Source: Streptomyces thermolilacinus SPC6 (GTDB lineage: Bacteria; Actinomycetota; Actinomycetes; Streptomycetales; Streptomycetaceae). Taken from it: a stretch of DNA of 64,000 nucleotides. Location of the stretch: assembly GCF_000478605.2 (NCBI RefSeq), contig NZ_ASHX02000001.1, forward strand, positions 4,975,001 to 5,039,000, read 5' to 3'. Each line of letters begins with the position of its first letter. Within the stretch, counting starts at the first letter, position 1. The position numbers and the translations under genes were made by a program. The notes under the pieces are model-generated. The model did not search any database, was not told where the DNA came from, and saw nothing but the letters and a program-made list of their open reading frames with translations. This document shows positions 16,185 through 24,722 of the stretch, piece after piece.

Positions 16185-16925
16185 TCAGTTCGGGCTCGTC
16201 GGAGCCCGCGTCAGCTCGGCCGCCGGCAGCGACGGCAGGTGGCGCAGCACCGCCGTCTCGGACCGCAGCAGCCGCAGTTCCTCGCGCAGCCGGGTCGCCG
16301 TGTCGGGCGCCTGGAGCAGCCGCTGCTTCGCGGGCGTGTCCAGCACGGCGGCGGCCGCCACCAGGTACGACACGACCGACGGCTCGTCGGGCAGCTCGGC
16401 GCCCGTCGCCAGCGTCCGCTCCCGCGCGCCCGCCAGCCGCTTCTGGTACGCGCGGAACGCCCGCAGCACCCCCTCGGCGAGCGCGCCGGCGCCCTCGCCC
16501 TGCCGTTCCTCCAGCTCCCGCACCTCGGCCGTGAGGAACGGGCCGCTCGCGTCCACCGAGAGGATCTCCACCCGGGTCGTCCCGGTCGCGAGGACCTCGA
16601 ACGTGCCGTCCGGGCGCTCCCGGATGGTCGCCGCGTCGGCGACGCAGCCCACCCGGTGGAACGCCTTGGCGGGGTCGGGGCCGAAGCCCGCGGCGGGACC
16701 ACGCTCCGGAAGCGCCGTCGGGTCGGGCAGTCCCGGCGCGGTCGGCGCCACCTCGTGGCCGTCGCGGATGGCGACGACGGCGAAGCGGCGCGGCTGCGAC
16801 TCGTCCGTCTTCAGCAGTTCGCGCATCATGGCGCGGTACCGCTCCTCGAAGACGTTCAACGGCAGCACGAGGCCGGGGAAAAGCACCGCGTTCAGCGGAA
16901 AGAGGGGCAGGCGAGCGGTGGTCAC
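16185..16925 (-). CDS. LON substrate-binding domain protein
   Basis: 246 residues. It consists of the LON N-terminal (PUA-like) domain alone: LPLFPLNAVLFPGLVLPLNV, then FERRY-like EERYRAMM, and an AHRVG-like FHRVGCVADA strand, with a helical C-terminus. No AAA or protease domain is present, so it is a stand-alone substrate-binding homologue, not Lon protease. The GTG start is set by homology and by a TAGGCT box eight bases upstream with no ribosome site. Function in Streptomyces is unknown. Confidence 0.88.
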   Translation of the reverse strand: MTTARLPLFPLNAVLFPGLVLPLNVFEERYRAMMRELLKTDESQPRRFAVVAIRDGHEVAPTAPGLPDPTALPERGPAAGFGPDPAKAFHRVGCVADAATIRERPDGTFEVLATGTTRVEILSVDASGPFLTAEVRELEERQGEGAGALAEGVLRAFRAYQKRLAGARERTLATGAELPDEPSVVSYLVAAAAVLDTPAKQRLLQAPDTATRLREELRLLRSETAVLRHLPSLPAAELTRAPTSPN

Positions 16926-16933
16926 AGCGGTCA

Positions 16934-16939
16934 AGCCTA
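16934..16939 (-). promoter_or_regulatory. Candidate -10 box of the LON-domain gene (leaderless)
   Basis: TAGGCT on the minus strand, eight bases before the GTG at 16925. Confidence 0.55.
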
Positions 16940-17052
16940 ATGGCCGCCCGCCCTCGCGCGTCCGGCCGTCCGCCCACCGGGCCCGCCCGTGCCCCTCCCG
17001 GCCGCCCCGCACCCCGCTCCCCGAGGGCCGGGCGCCCCCCGGCGTCCCGCCA

Positions 17053-17102
17053 CAGGGCGCCCCGTCACCCGACGGACCGCCCCCCGACAGCCAGGCGCCC
17101 TG
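17053..17102 (-). terminator. Compound hairpin after the 17140-18120 gene
   Basis: CAGGGCGCC (17053-17061) pairs with GGCGCCCTG (17094-17102), and CCGTC/GACGG forms a second stem inside the loop. It follows the minus-strand gene ending at 17140. Confidence 0.5.
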
Positions 17103-17139
17103 CCCCCGCCGCCTCGGCCCCCCCCACGCCCGCGCCGCC

Positions 17140-18120
17140 TCACCGCCCCCGGCGCACCGTCGCGCGGCGTGTCAGGTCGCGGGCCTCCAGGAACCGTCCC
17201 AGCGGGTCGCCGCCCTCGCCCGCCGTGGCCGCCCAGGGGAGCGACGTGGCCCGCGCGCCGATGAGCCGGAACTGCTCCAGCGCCGCCGCCCACCGCTGCC
17301 GTGCCATCAGGACGTACGCCAGCAGGTTGCGCACCTCCGCCGGCCAGGGGTCGCCCACCGGGTAGCGCGCCGACAGCTCCACCGCCAGGTCCGCCGCCGC
17401 GTCCAGCCGCGCCACCGGCACCCCGTTCCCGCCGCCGCTCACCAGCTGCGCGTACGCGGCCCGCAGCGGCAGCGCCCGCACCAGCGAACCCGGCAGTGAG
17501 TCGAACGCGGCGGCCTCCGCGAAGTCGAAGCACTCCCGGTGCGAGCCGTACCAGCGGGCCGACAGGTACTCCAGCGCCGACACATGGCAACCGTGGTGGT
17601 GCGAGGAGCGGCGCACCGCCTGCTCCCACAGCGCCTCGAACAGCGCGCCGGGCGCCTCGCCGCCCCGCGCGTGGTCCAGCGCGATCCGCCACGGCACCGG
17701 GTCCAGCGGCGCGGCCTTCGCCGCCGCGTGGACCACGGGCTCGACCTCCCGCAGCAGTTCGGCGCGGGCGGGCGACGCCCAGGCGCGGTCCACGGCGAGC
17801 TGCGCGGCGACGAGCAGCGCGTCCGGGTCGTCGGGCGCCTCCGCCCGCCACACCGTCAGCCAGTCCTCCCGGCTGTGGGCGAACGCGGCGAGGCGCACGG
17901 CGTACTGGTCGCGGTACTCCCACTCGGCGGCGTGCCGGGTCGTGGCGAGCAGCCGGGCGGCCGGAATGTGATCCCCCAGCGCGGCGGCGACCAGCGCCGG
18001 GCCGAGCCTGTCGTCAGGTGCGTCCAGCAGCACGGAGCCGTCCGGCGGCAGCCCGTCGCGGGGCGGCTGACCTGGCCGGACCGTGCGCGCGTTGCCCAGC
18101 AGGGCGCGGAGCAGAGACAT
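17140..18120 (-). CDS. Hypothetical helical-repeat protein
   Basis: 326 residues from ATG 18120 (MSLLRALLGNARTVRPG); an ATG at 18132 is also in frame. No signal peptide or membrane helix. The body is a chain of amphipathic helices rich in Ala, Leu, Arg and Trp, with spacing that resembles TPR-like repeats (for example WLTVWRAEAPDDPDALLVAAQ and VPWRIALDHARGGEAPG). SSHHHGCHVSALEYLSARWYG in the middle is a distinctive His-rich patch. The length, context and terminator support a real gene. I know similar uncharacterised Streptomyces proteins but no function. Confidence 0.7.
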   Translation of the reverse strand: MSLLRALLGNARTVRPGQPPRDGLPPDGSVLLDAPDDRLGPALVAAALGDHIPAARLLATTRHAAEWEYRDQYAVRLAAFAHSREDWLTVWRAEAPDDPDALLVAAQLAVDRAWASPARAELLREVEPVVHAAAKAAPLDPVPWRIALDHARGGEAPGALFEALWEQAVRRSSHHHGCHVSALEYLSARWYGSHRECFDFAEAAAFDSLPGSLVRALPLRAAYAQLVSGGGNGVPVARLDAAADLAVELSARYPVGDPWPAEVRNLLAYVLMARQRWAAALEQFRLIGARATSLPWAATAGEGGDPLGRFLEARDLTRRATVRRGR

Positions 18121-18227
18121 CGTGCCGACCATTGAAAACCGCAGGTCGGAGCGGCGCCAGTAGCAGTCTGTGAAGCTTTGGTAGCGGCGGGAAGGTTGTC
18201 CTGCCGAACGTCAAGAGGCGGTAAAGA

Positions 18228-18284
18228 AAGCGGCGGCGCGGGTACGGAAGGGGACACCCCGCACCCGCGGCGCCGCCCCGCCCG
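18228..18284 (-). terminator. Imperfect hairpin after the 18310-19962 gene
   Basis: GCGGCGGCGCGGGT on the left and ACCCGCGGCGCCGC on the right pair with one mismatch, just downstream of the minus-strand membrane protein gene. Confidence 0.45.
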
Positions 18285-18309
18285 GCCGCCGCGCGGGCCG
18301 CCCCGGCCG

Positions 18310-19962
18310 TCAGCTCCGCCGCAGCAGCCTCGACGCGCCGGCCGCGACCGCCGTGGCCAGAATCCACCCCACGAGGATCAGCATCGTCGACAGCCACTGC
18401 CACGGCGTGGACAGCCGCCAGTACCCCTCCTGGCCCAGGTTGATCACCGGTAGCAGCAGGTCGAGCGTGTACAGCACCGCGTCCCACTGCGGGAACTCGT
18501 CCTTCTTGATGGGTGTCGGCTCGTAGAAGGAGAAGGCCAGCGCCCCCGCCGCCCACAGCACGGCCATCCACACGGCTGCCCGCCCCGGCCGGTAGCCGTA
18601 CGCCACCGTCCAGTCCTGGAGGAAGCCCCACATCTTCGCGGCGAGCGGCAGCGTCTCCCGGCGCCGCCGCTGCTTGGCCAGCAGCACCTCCCGCGCGTCG
18701 GCGTCCTCACCGCAGCCGCGCAGCACGGTCGCCAGCCGCTCGTACGGCTCCGGGGCGTACTCCGGTGTCGCCGCGGCCACCCACTCCAGCCGCCGCGCCA
18801 GCGGGAAGTGCCCGTACGGCACCAGGTTCTCGTAGACGAACCCGCTGATCGCGAGGCCGCCCGGGCCCGGCCAGCTCGCCGCCTGGTCCACGAGCGTGAC
18901 GACCTTCGCGCCGTTCAGCACCACCCGGCCCTCCTCCGGCCGCTCGCAGTTGAACCGCAGCTCCGGAGTGACGATCCTGCGCAGGCTCAGCTCCTCCTTG
19001 CGCGCCGACGACATCACGAACCGCGCCTGGTGCAGATCGACCGCGTCCCCGAACCGCCCGTCGTCCAGCCGCACCCCGCCCCGGCACTCGAAGGGCCGCA
19101 TCCGCGTGCCCCGCATCGGCGTGTTCACATCGCCCAGCCCGTACGGCGGCGTCGCGCCCAGGTGGTCGGCCGTGCCGCCCACCGAGTCGCTCACCCACGC
19201 GCTCGTCAGATACAGCGTCCGCTCCACGCTCAGCTGCGGGGCGTTCAGCCCGCGCCGCCCCTCCGCGCCCCGCAGCCTGCTGCCGCGCAGGCTCAGCGAC
19301 ACCCCGACCTTCGCGCCGCGCATGCTGAACTCGCCGTACGTCTCGATCAGCTCGGCCTGGAGGTCCTGCGCCACCGACATGCCGTCCGCGACGATCGCCC
19401 GCCCGCGCCGGTCCGGCTGCACATGGATCTGGCTGATCAGCAGGTCCGTGCCGATCTGCGCGTCCGTCAGCCGCACGCCCCGCTCCACCCGGCAGCGCGG
19501 CAGGTGCAGATCGCCCTCCGTGTGCAGCCGGGCCGCCTCCAGGCGGGGTATCGCGCAGCCGACCAACCGCAGCGTCGTGAACCGGGACTCCGGCAGCACC
19601 ACCTCGTCGTCGAACACGCACCCCTGCAGCTCCACGTACGGCGCGACCGTGCCGCCCGCCAGATCCAGCCGCCCCGTGATCCGCGCGCCGCGCAGCTTCA
19701 GCGCCGAGACGCGCCCGGCCAGCGCGGGCGGCCCGTCCAGCAGCAGCCGCGCCACCACCCGCGCACGGACGCACCGCTCCTGCGGCCACGCCCGCGGCGC
19801 GAACGGGTCGTCCAGCACCGGATGGCCCGACCGCAGGTCGTACCAGGCGCCGATCCGGAACGCCTGCCACATCCCCAGCTCGGCCGGGCTGAGATCACCG
19901 GGCATGTCGTCGTGAAGGTCGTCGCCCTGGAGGCCGTCGCGGTCGTCGTGCGGCTCGGTCAC
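18310..19962 (-). CDS. Beta-helix-like protein with C-terminal membrane segments
   Basis: 550 residues. GTG start at 19962 after a GAGGGGGG ribosome site. Residues about 85-350 consist of repeating short strands (ALKLRGARITGRLDLAG, VELQGCVFDDEVVLPESR, LRLVGCAIPRLEAARL), a pattern like pentapeptide or right-handed beta-helix proteins. The last 110 residues contain three to four membrane segments (WMAVLWAAGALAFSFY, VLYTLDLLLPVI, MLILVGWILATAVAA). Homologues are often labelled membrane-associated oxidoreductase, but I see no cofactor or redox motif and regard that label as unsupported. It is divergent from hisD. Confidence 0.75.
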   Translation of the reverse strand: MTEPHDDRDGLQGDDLHDDMPGDLSPAELGMWQAFRIGAWYDLRSGHPVLDDPFAPRAWPQERCVRARVVARLLLDGPPALAGRVSALKLRGARITGRLDLAGGTVAPYVELQGCVFDDEVVLPESRFTTLRLVGCAIPRLEAARLHTEGDLHLPRCRVERGVRLTDAQIGTDLLISQIHVQPDRRGRAIVADGMSVAQDLQAELIETYGEFSMRGAKVGVSLSLRGSRLRGAEGRRGLNAPQLSVERTLYLTSAWVSDSVGGTADHLGATPPYGLGDVNTPMRGTRMRPFECRGGVRLDDGRFGDAVDLHQARFVMSSARKEELSLRRIVTPELRFNCERPEEGRVVLNGAKVVTLVDQAASWPGPGGLAISGFVYENLVPYGHFPLARRLEWVAAATPEYAPEPYERLATVLRGCGEDADAREVLLAKQRRRRETLPLAAKMWGFLQDWTVAYGYRPGRAAVWMAVLWAAGALAFSFYEPTPIKKDEFPQWDAVLYTLDLLLPVINLGQEGYWRLSTPWQWLSTMLILVGWILATAVAAGASRLLRRS

Positions 19963-20064
19963 TGCCGCCCCCCTCGCTTCCCCTGGTCGTACGGCTGTTC
20001 TTCCCGCTGAGTGACGGACTGAACGCTAACGGTCAGGTGTGACATCCAGAGGGTGGTGTGGCGT

Positions 20065-20081
20065 GTATCAGCCAGTGATAC
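20065..20081. promoter_or_regulatory. GTATCA-N5-TGATAC dyad upstream of hisD
   Basis: Perfect 6-bp arms around GCCAG, 28 bases upstream of the putative hisD -10 box. This position overlaps or abuts the -35 region, as expected for an operator. No factor that recognises it is known to me. Confidence 0.5.
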
Positions 20082-20109
20082 GGACGGCCGGAGCCGTCGG
20101 CCCGTCTGC

Positions 20110-20115
20110 GAGAAT
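20110..20115 (+). promoter_or_regulatory. Candidate -10 box of the his operon (leaderless)
   Basis: GAGAAT with six bases before the hisD GTG at 20122; no Shine-Dalgarno sequence. Confidence 0.5.
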
Positions 20116-20121
20116 TGACCT

Positions 20122-21444
20122 GTGATCTCACGAATCGATCTGCGAGGCGACGCCCTGCCGACCGGCGGCGCCCTGCGCGACCTGCTGCCCCGTGCCGAGT
20201 TCGACGTGGAAGCCGCCCTGGAGAAGGTGCGGCCCATCTGCGAGGCCGTGCATCATCGGGGCGACGCGGCGCTGATCGAGTTCGCCGAGCGGTTCGACGG
20301 CGTCACCCTCGACCAGGTGCGGGTTCCGGCCAGTGCGCTGACCCGCGCCCTGGACGAGCTGGACCCGGCCGTCCGCGCCGGCCTGGAGGAGTCCATCCGG
20401 CGCGCCCGGATCGTCCACCGCGAGCAGCGCCGTACGACGCACACGACCCAGGTCGTCCCCGGCGGCACGGTCACGGAGAAGTGGGTCCCCGTCGAGCGCG
20501 TCGGCCTGTACGCGCCGGGCGGCCGCTCCGTCTACCCCTCTTCCGTGATCATGAACGCCGTACCGGCGCAGGAGGCCGGGGTCGAGTCCATCGCGCTCGC
20601 CTCCCCGCCGCAGAAGGAGTTCGGGGGCCTGCCGCACCCGACGATCCTCGCCGCCTGCGCGCTCCTCGGCGTGGAGGAGGTGTACGCCGTCGGCGGCGCC
20701 CAGGCCGTCGCCATGTTCGCGTACGGCACCCAGTCCTGCGCCCCCGCCAACATGGTCACCGGCCCCGGCAACATCTGGGTCGCCGCCGCCAAGCGGTACT
20801 TCACCGGCCGCATCGGCATCGACACGGAAGCCGGGCCCACCGAGATCGCCGTCCTCGCCGACGCCACCGCCGACCCGGTGCACGTCGCCGCCGACCTGAT
20901 CAGCCAGGCCGAGCACGACCCGCTCGCCGCCGCCGTCCTCGTCACCGACTCCGTCGAGCTGGCCGACGCCGTCGAGCGCGAGCTGGAGCCGCAGATCGCC
21001 GCGACCAAGCACGTGGACGACCGCATCCTGCCCGCCCTGCGCGGCAAGCAGTCCGCGATCGTCCTGGTGGACGGCGTCGAGGAGGGCCTGCGCGTGGTGG
21101 ACGCGTACGGCGCCGAGCACCTGGAGATCCAGACCGCCGACGCCGCCGCCGTCGCCCAGCGCGTCCGCAACGCCGGGGCGGTCTTCGTCGGCCCCTGGTC
21201 CCCGGTCTCCCTCGGCGACTACTGCGCGGGCTCCAACCACGTCCTGCCCACCGGAGGCTGTGCCTGCCACTCCTCGGGCCTGTCCGTCCAGTCCTTCCTG
21301 CGCGGCATCCACATCGTGGACTACACGCGCGAAGCGCTCGCGGAGGTCACCCACCACGTCGTCACCCTCGCCGAGGCCGAGGACCTCCCGGCGCACGGTG
21401 CGGCGATGAAGGCCCGCTTCGACTGGAAGGTGCCGCAGCGGTGA
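20122..21444 (+). CDS. hisD: Histidinol dehydrogenase
   Basis: 440 residues, full length. It performs the last two steps of histidine synthesis, oxidising L-histidinol to histidine with two NAD and a bound zinc. Conserved segments include ERVGLYAPGGRSVYPSSV, the signature region GPGNIWVAAAKRYF, DTEAGPTEIAVLAD, the catalytic AEHLEIQ (Glu-His pair) and the C-terminal GGCACHSSGLSVQSFLRG. The GTG start follows a -10 box at leaderless distance. It is first gene of the his cluster; its stop overlaps the hisC start (GTGA). Confidence 0.97.
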   Translation: MISRIDLRGDALPTGGALRDLLPRAEFDVEAALEKVRPICEAVHHRGDAALIEFAERFDGVTLDQVRVPASALTRALDELDPAVRAGLEESIRRARIVHREQRRTTHTTQVVPGGTVTEKWVPVERVGLYAPGGRSVYPSSVIMNAVPAQEAGVESIALASPPQKEFGGLPHPTILAACALLGVEEVYAVGGAQAVAMFAYGTQSCAPANMVTGPGNIWVAAAKRYFTGRIGIDTEAGPTEIAVLADATADPVHVAADLISQAEHDPLAAAVLVTDSVELADAVERELEPQIAATKHVDDRILPALRGKQSAIVLVDGVEEGLRVVDAYGAEHLEIQTADAAAVAQRVRNAGAVFVGPWSPVSLGDYCAGSNHVLPTGGCACHSSGLSVQSFLRGIHIVDYTREALAEVTHHVVTLAEAEDLPAHGAAMKARFDWKVPQR

Positions 21445-22553
21445 CCGACGTCCGCATCGACGACCTGCCCATCCGCGACGAGCTGCGCGGCAAGTCGCCC
21501 TACGGCGCGCCACAGCTCGACGTCCCCGTACGCCTCAACACCAACGAGAACCCGTACCCGCTGCCCGAGCCGCTCGTCGAGCGCATCGCCGAGCGCGTCC
21601 GGGAAGCCGCCCGGCACCTCAACCGCTACCCCGACCGGGACGCCGTCGAGCTGCGCACCGAGCTGGCCCGCTACCTCACCCGCACCACCGGGTACGAGGT
21701 CGGCCCGGCGCAGGTCTGGGCGGCCAACGGCTCCAACGAGGTCCTCCAGCAGCTGCTCCAGACCTTCGGCGGCCCCGGCAGGACCGCGCTCGGCTTCGAG
21801 CCGTCGTACTCCATGCACGGGCTGATCTCCCGGGGCACGGGCACCGGCTGGATCTCCGGCCCCCGCCGCGACGACTTCGGCCTCGACGTCGAGGCCGCCA
21901 CGCGGGCCATCGCCGAGCACCGCCCCGACGTGGTGTTCATCACCTCCCCCAACAACCCCACCGGCACCGCCGTCGACGCCGAGACGGTCCTCGCCGTCCA
22001 CGACGCCGCCCAGGCCGCCAAGCCGTCCCTGGTCGTCGTGGACGAGGCGTACGTCGAGTTCAGCCACCGCCCGTCGCTGCTCTCCCTCATCGAGGGCCGC
22101 CCGCACCTGGTGGTCTCCCGCACCATGTCCAAGGCGTTCGGCGCCGCGGGGCTCCGCCTCGGCTACCTCGCCGCCCACCCGGCCGTCGTGGACGCCGTCC
22201 AGCTGGTCCGCCTCCCGTACCACCTGTCCGCCGTCACCCAGGCCACCGCGCTCGCCGCGCTCGAACACACCGATACGCTGCTGGGGTACGTCGAACACCT
22301 CAAGGCCGAACGGGACCGGCTCGTCACCGAGCTGCGCGCCATCGGCTACGAGGTCACCGACTCCGACGCCAACTTCGTCCAGTTCGGACACTTCGAGGAC
22401 GCCCACGCCATGTGGCGCGCCATCCTCGACCACGGCGTCCTGGTCCGCGACAACGGCGTACCGGGCCGGCTGCGGGTCACCGCGGGCACCCCACAGGAGA
22501 ACGACGCGTTCCTGGACGCGGTTCGCGCCATTCGGAAGGAGCAGAGCTCATGA
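21441..22553 (+). CDS. hisC: Histidinol-phosphate aminotransferase
   Basis: 370 residues, fold-type I PLP enzyme that transaminates imidazole acetol phosphate using glutamate. Seen: the N-terminal substrate loop LNTNENPYPLP, SPNNPTGTA for the cofactor phosphate, VVDEAYVEF, and the Schiff-base lysine in SRTMSKAFGAAGLRLGY. GTG 21441 overlaps the hisD stop by four bases, so translation is coupled. Its stop in turn overlaps the hisB ATG. Confidence 0.96.
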   Translation: MTDVRIDDLPIRDELRGKSPYGAPQLDVPVRLNTNENPYPLPEPLVERIAERVREAARHLNRYPDRDAVELRTELARYLTRTTGYEVGPAQVWAANGSNEVLQQLLQTFGGPGRTALGFEPSYSMHGLISRGTGTGWISGPRRDDFGLDVEAATRAIAEHRPDVVFITSPNNPTGTAVDAETVLAVHDAAQAAKPSLVVVDEAYVEFSHRPSLLSLIEGRPHLVVSRTMSKAFGAAGLRLGYLAAHPAVVDAVQLVRLPYHLSAVTQATALAALEHTDTLLGYVEHLKAERDRLVTELRAIGYEVTDSDANFVQFGHFEDAHAMWRAILDHGVLVRDNGVPGRLRVTAGTPQENDAFLDAVRAIRKEQSS

Positions 22554-23143
22554 GCCGCGTAGGACGGGTCGAGCGCACCACCAAGGAAACGTCCGTCGTC
22601 GTCGAGATCGACCTCGACGGCACCGGGAAGGTCGACGTCTCCACCGGCGTCGGCTTCTACGACCACATGCTCGACCAGCTCGGCCGCCACGGGCTGTTCG
22701 ACCTCACGGTCAAGACCGACGGCGACCTGCACATCGACTCGCACCACACGATCGAGGACACCGCCCTCGCGCTGGGCGCCGCCTTCAAGCAGGCCCTCGG
22801 CGACAAGGTCGGCATCTACCGGTTCGGCAACTGCACGGTCCCGCTCGACGAGTCCCTCGCCCAGGTCACCGTCGACCTCTCCGGCCGCCCGTACCTGGTG
22901 CACACCGAGCCGGAGAACATGGCGCCGATGATCGGCGCGTACGACACGACGATGACCCGGCACATCCTGGAGTCGTTCGTCGCGCAGGCCCAGATCGCGC
23001 TGCACGTCCACGTCCCGTACGGGCGCAACGCCCACCACATCGTGGAGTGCCAGTTCAAGGCCCTCGCCCGCGCACTGCGCTACGCCTCGGAACGCGACCC
23101 GCGCGCCGCGGGCATCCTGCCGTCCACGAAGGGTGCCCTGTGA
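22550..23143 (+). CDS. hisB: Imidazoleglycerol-phosphate dehydratase
   Basis: 197 residues, the monofunctional form without the phosphatase domain that E. coli HisB carries. It dehydrates IGP with two manganese ions. Metal ligands are in the duplicated motifs GFYDHMLDQLGRHG ... DSHHTIEDTALALG and VHVPYGRNAHHIVECQFKAL. ATG 22550 overlaps the hisC stop (ATGA) and has AAGGAG upstream. The stop overlaps the GTG of the small membrane protein. Confidence 0.97.
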   Translation: MSRVGRVERTTKETSVVVEIDLDGTGKVDVSTGVGFYDHMLDQLGRHGLFDLTVKTDGDLHIDSHHTIEDTALALGAAFKQALGDKVGIYRFGNCTVPLDESLAQVTVDLSGRPYLVHTEPENMAPMIGAYDTTMTRHILESFVAQAQIALHVHVPYGRNAHHIVECQFKALARALRYASERDPRAAGILPSTKGAL

Positions 23144-23307
23144 CCGGGCTTTCGACCGTCCTGATCGTCGTCGGCCTGTTCCTGGCCGGCGGCGTGTACT
23201 CCTTCACCCGGCAGAAGATGCCCAAGGGCGTCATCGTCCTGCTGGCCGTCGCCTCCGGGATGTGCCTCCTCGCCGGCGTCCTGAGGATTCAGGGAATCTG
23301 GGAATGA
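23140..23307 (+). CDS. 55-aa membrane protein inside the his operon
   Basis: VTGLSTVLIVVGLFLAGGVY begins the protein: two hydrophobic segments (about residues 4-20 and 31-48) joined by a basic turn SFTRQKMPKG, ending VLRIQGIWE. The GTG overlaps the hisB stop (GTGA) and its own stop overlaps the hisH ATG (AATGA), so it is locked into the translation of the operon. It has no enzymatic motif. I recall similar small proteins at this position in other Streptomyces his clusters, all without assigned function. Confidence 0.82.
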   Translation: MTGLSTVLIVVGLFLAGGVYSFTRQKMPKGVIVLLAVASGMCLLAGVLRIQGIWE

Positions 23308-23954
23308 CCCTCATGAACACCACGAAGAAGGTCGTCGTCCTCGACTACGGCTTCGGCAACGTCCGCTCAGCCGAACGCGCCCTCGCGCGCGTGGGCGCCG
23401 ACGTCGAGATCACCGGCGACTACGACAAGGCCATGAACGCCGACGGGCTCCTCGTCCCCGGCGTCGGCGCCTTCTCCGCCTGCATGGCCGGTCTGAAGGC
23501 CGCCCGCGGCGACTGGATCGTCGGCCGCCGGCTGTCCGGCGGGCGCCCCGTCATGGGCATCTGCGTCGGCATGCAGATCCTGTTCGAGCGGGGCGTCGAG
23601 CACGGTGTCGAGACCGAGGGTCTGGACGAGTGGCCCGGCACGGTCGGCCCGCTGAAGGCACCCGTCATCCCCCACATGGGCTGGAACACGGTCGAGGCGC
23701 CCGAGGACAGCGAGCTGTTCGCCGGGACCGACCCGGACGAGCGGTTCTACTTCGTCCACTCGTACGCCGTCACCGACTGGTCCTTCGAGACCGCCAACCC
23801 CGCGCTGCGCGCCCCCAAGGTCACCTGGTCCACGCACGGCGAGCGGTTCGTCGCCGCCGTCGAGAACGGCGCCCTGTGGGCGACCCAGTTCCACCCGGAG
23901 AAGTCCGGCGACGCCGGGGCCCAGCTGCTGACCAACTGGCTCAAGACCTTCTGA
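23304..23954 (+). CDS. hisH: Imidazole glycerol phosphate synthase, glutaminase subunit
   Basis: 216 residues. Class I glutamine amidotransferase that makes ammonia for HisF. The nucleophile is C87 in GICVGMQILFERG; the other triad residues are His and Glu in QFHPEKSG near residue 196. The oxyanion-strand signature PHMGWN is present. Start taken as ATG 23304, which overlaps the preceding stop; ATG 23313 (MNTTKKVVVLDYG) is an alternative. In this operon hisH and hisF are separated by priA and the Rid-like gene. Confidence 0.96.
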   Translation: MTLMNTTKKVVVLDYGFGNVRSAERALARVGADVEITGDYDKAMNADGLLVPGVGAFSACMAGLKAARGDWIVGRRLSGGRPVMGICVGMQILFERGVEHGVETEGLDEWPGTVGPLKAPVIPHMGWNTVEAPEDSELFAGTDPDERFYFVHSYAVTDWSFETANPALRAPKVTWSTHGERFVAAVENGALWATQFHPEKSGDAGAQLLTNWLKTF

Positions 23955-23996
23955 CCGCCCTCCTCCCCATCCCGCTGAGAGGCCAGGACCCCTGAG

Positions 23997-24722
23997 ATGA
24001 CCACGCTCGAACTCCTCCCCGCCGTCGACGTCAGGGACGGCCAGGCCGTCCGCCTCGTCCATGGCGAGTCCGGCACGGAGACGTCCTACGGCTCCCCGCT
24101 GGAGGCGGCCCTGGCCTGGCAGCGCGCGGGCGCCGAGTGGCTCCACCTCGTGGACCTCGACGCCGCGTTCGGCACCGGCGACAACCGTGAACTGATCGCC
24201 GAGGTCACCGGCGCCATGGACATCAAGGTCGAGCTGTCCGGCGGCATCCGCGACGACGCCTCCCTCGCGGCCGCCCTCGCCACCGGCTGCACCCGCGTCA
24301 ACCTCGGCACCGCCGCCCTGGAGACCCCCGAGTGGGTCGCCAAGGTCATCGCCGAGCACGGCGACAAGATCGCCGTCGGCCTCGACGTGCGCGGCACCAC
24401 CCTGCGCGGCCGCGGCTGGACCCGCGACGGCGGCGACCTGTACGAGACGCTGGAGCGCCTCAACAAGGAGGGCTGCGCCCGGTACGTCGTCACCGACATC
24501 GCCAAGGACGGCACCCTCCAGGGCCCCAACCTGGAGCTGCTGAGGAACGTGTGCGCCGTCACCGACCGCCCGGTGGTCGCCTCCGGCGGCGTGTCCTCCC
24601 TGGCCGACCTGCGGGCCATCGCCGAGCTGGTCCCGCTGGGCGTCGAGGGCGCCATCGTCGGCAAGGCCCTGTACGCCAAGGCCTTCACCCTCGAGGAGGC
24701 CCTCGCGGCGGTGGCCGGATGA
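23997..24722 (+). CDS. priA: Bifunctional PriA (HisA/TrpF isomerase)
   Basis: 241 residues, (beta/alpha)8 barrel. In actinobacteria without trpF this enzyme isomerises both ProFAR (histidine path) and PRA (tryptophan path). The two catalytic aspartates are D11 (LLPAVDVRDG) and D130 (VGLDVRG), with R19 and the flexible loop LRGRGWTRDGGDL that reshapes the site for each substrate. No trpF is found in the window even though trpE, C, B and A are, which supports the dual role. Spaced 42 bases from hisH with its own ribosome site; its stop overlaps the next start. Confidence 0.95.
   Translation: MTTLELLPAVDVRDGQAVRLVHGESGTETSYGSPLEAALAWQRAGAEWLHLVDLDAAFGTGDNRELIAEVTGAMDIKVELSGGIRDDASLAAALATGCTRVNLGTAALETPEWVAKVIAEHGDKIAVGLDVRGTTLRGRGWTRDGGDLYETLERLNKEGCARYVVTDIAKDGTLQGPNLELLRNVCAVTDRPVVASGGVSSLADLRAIAELVPLGVEGAIVGKALYAKAFTLEEALAAVAG

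Noticed and set aside
18310..19962. Oxidoreductase activity
   Set aside because: No redox or cofactor motif could be found in the sequence.
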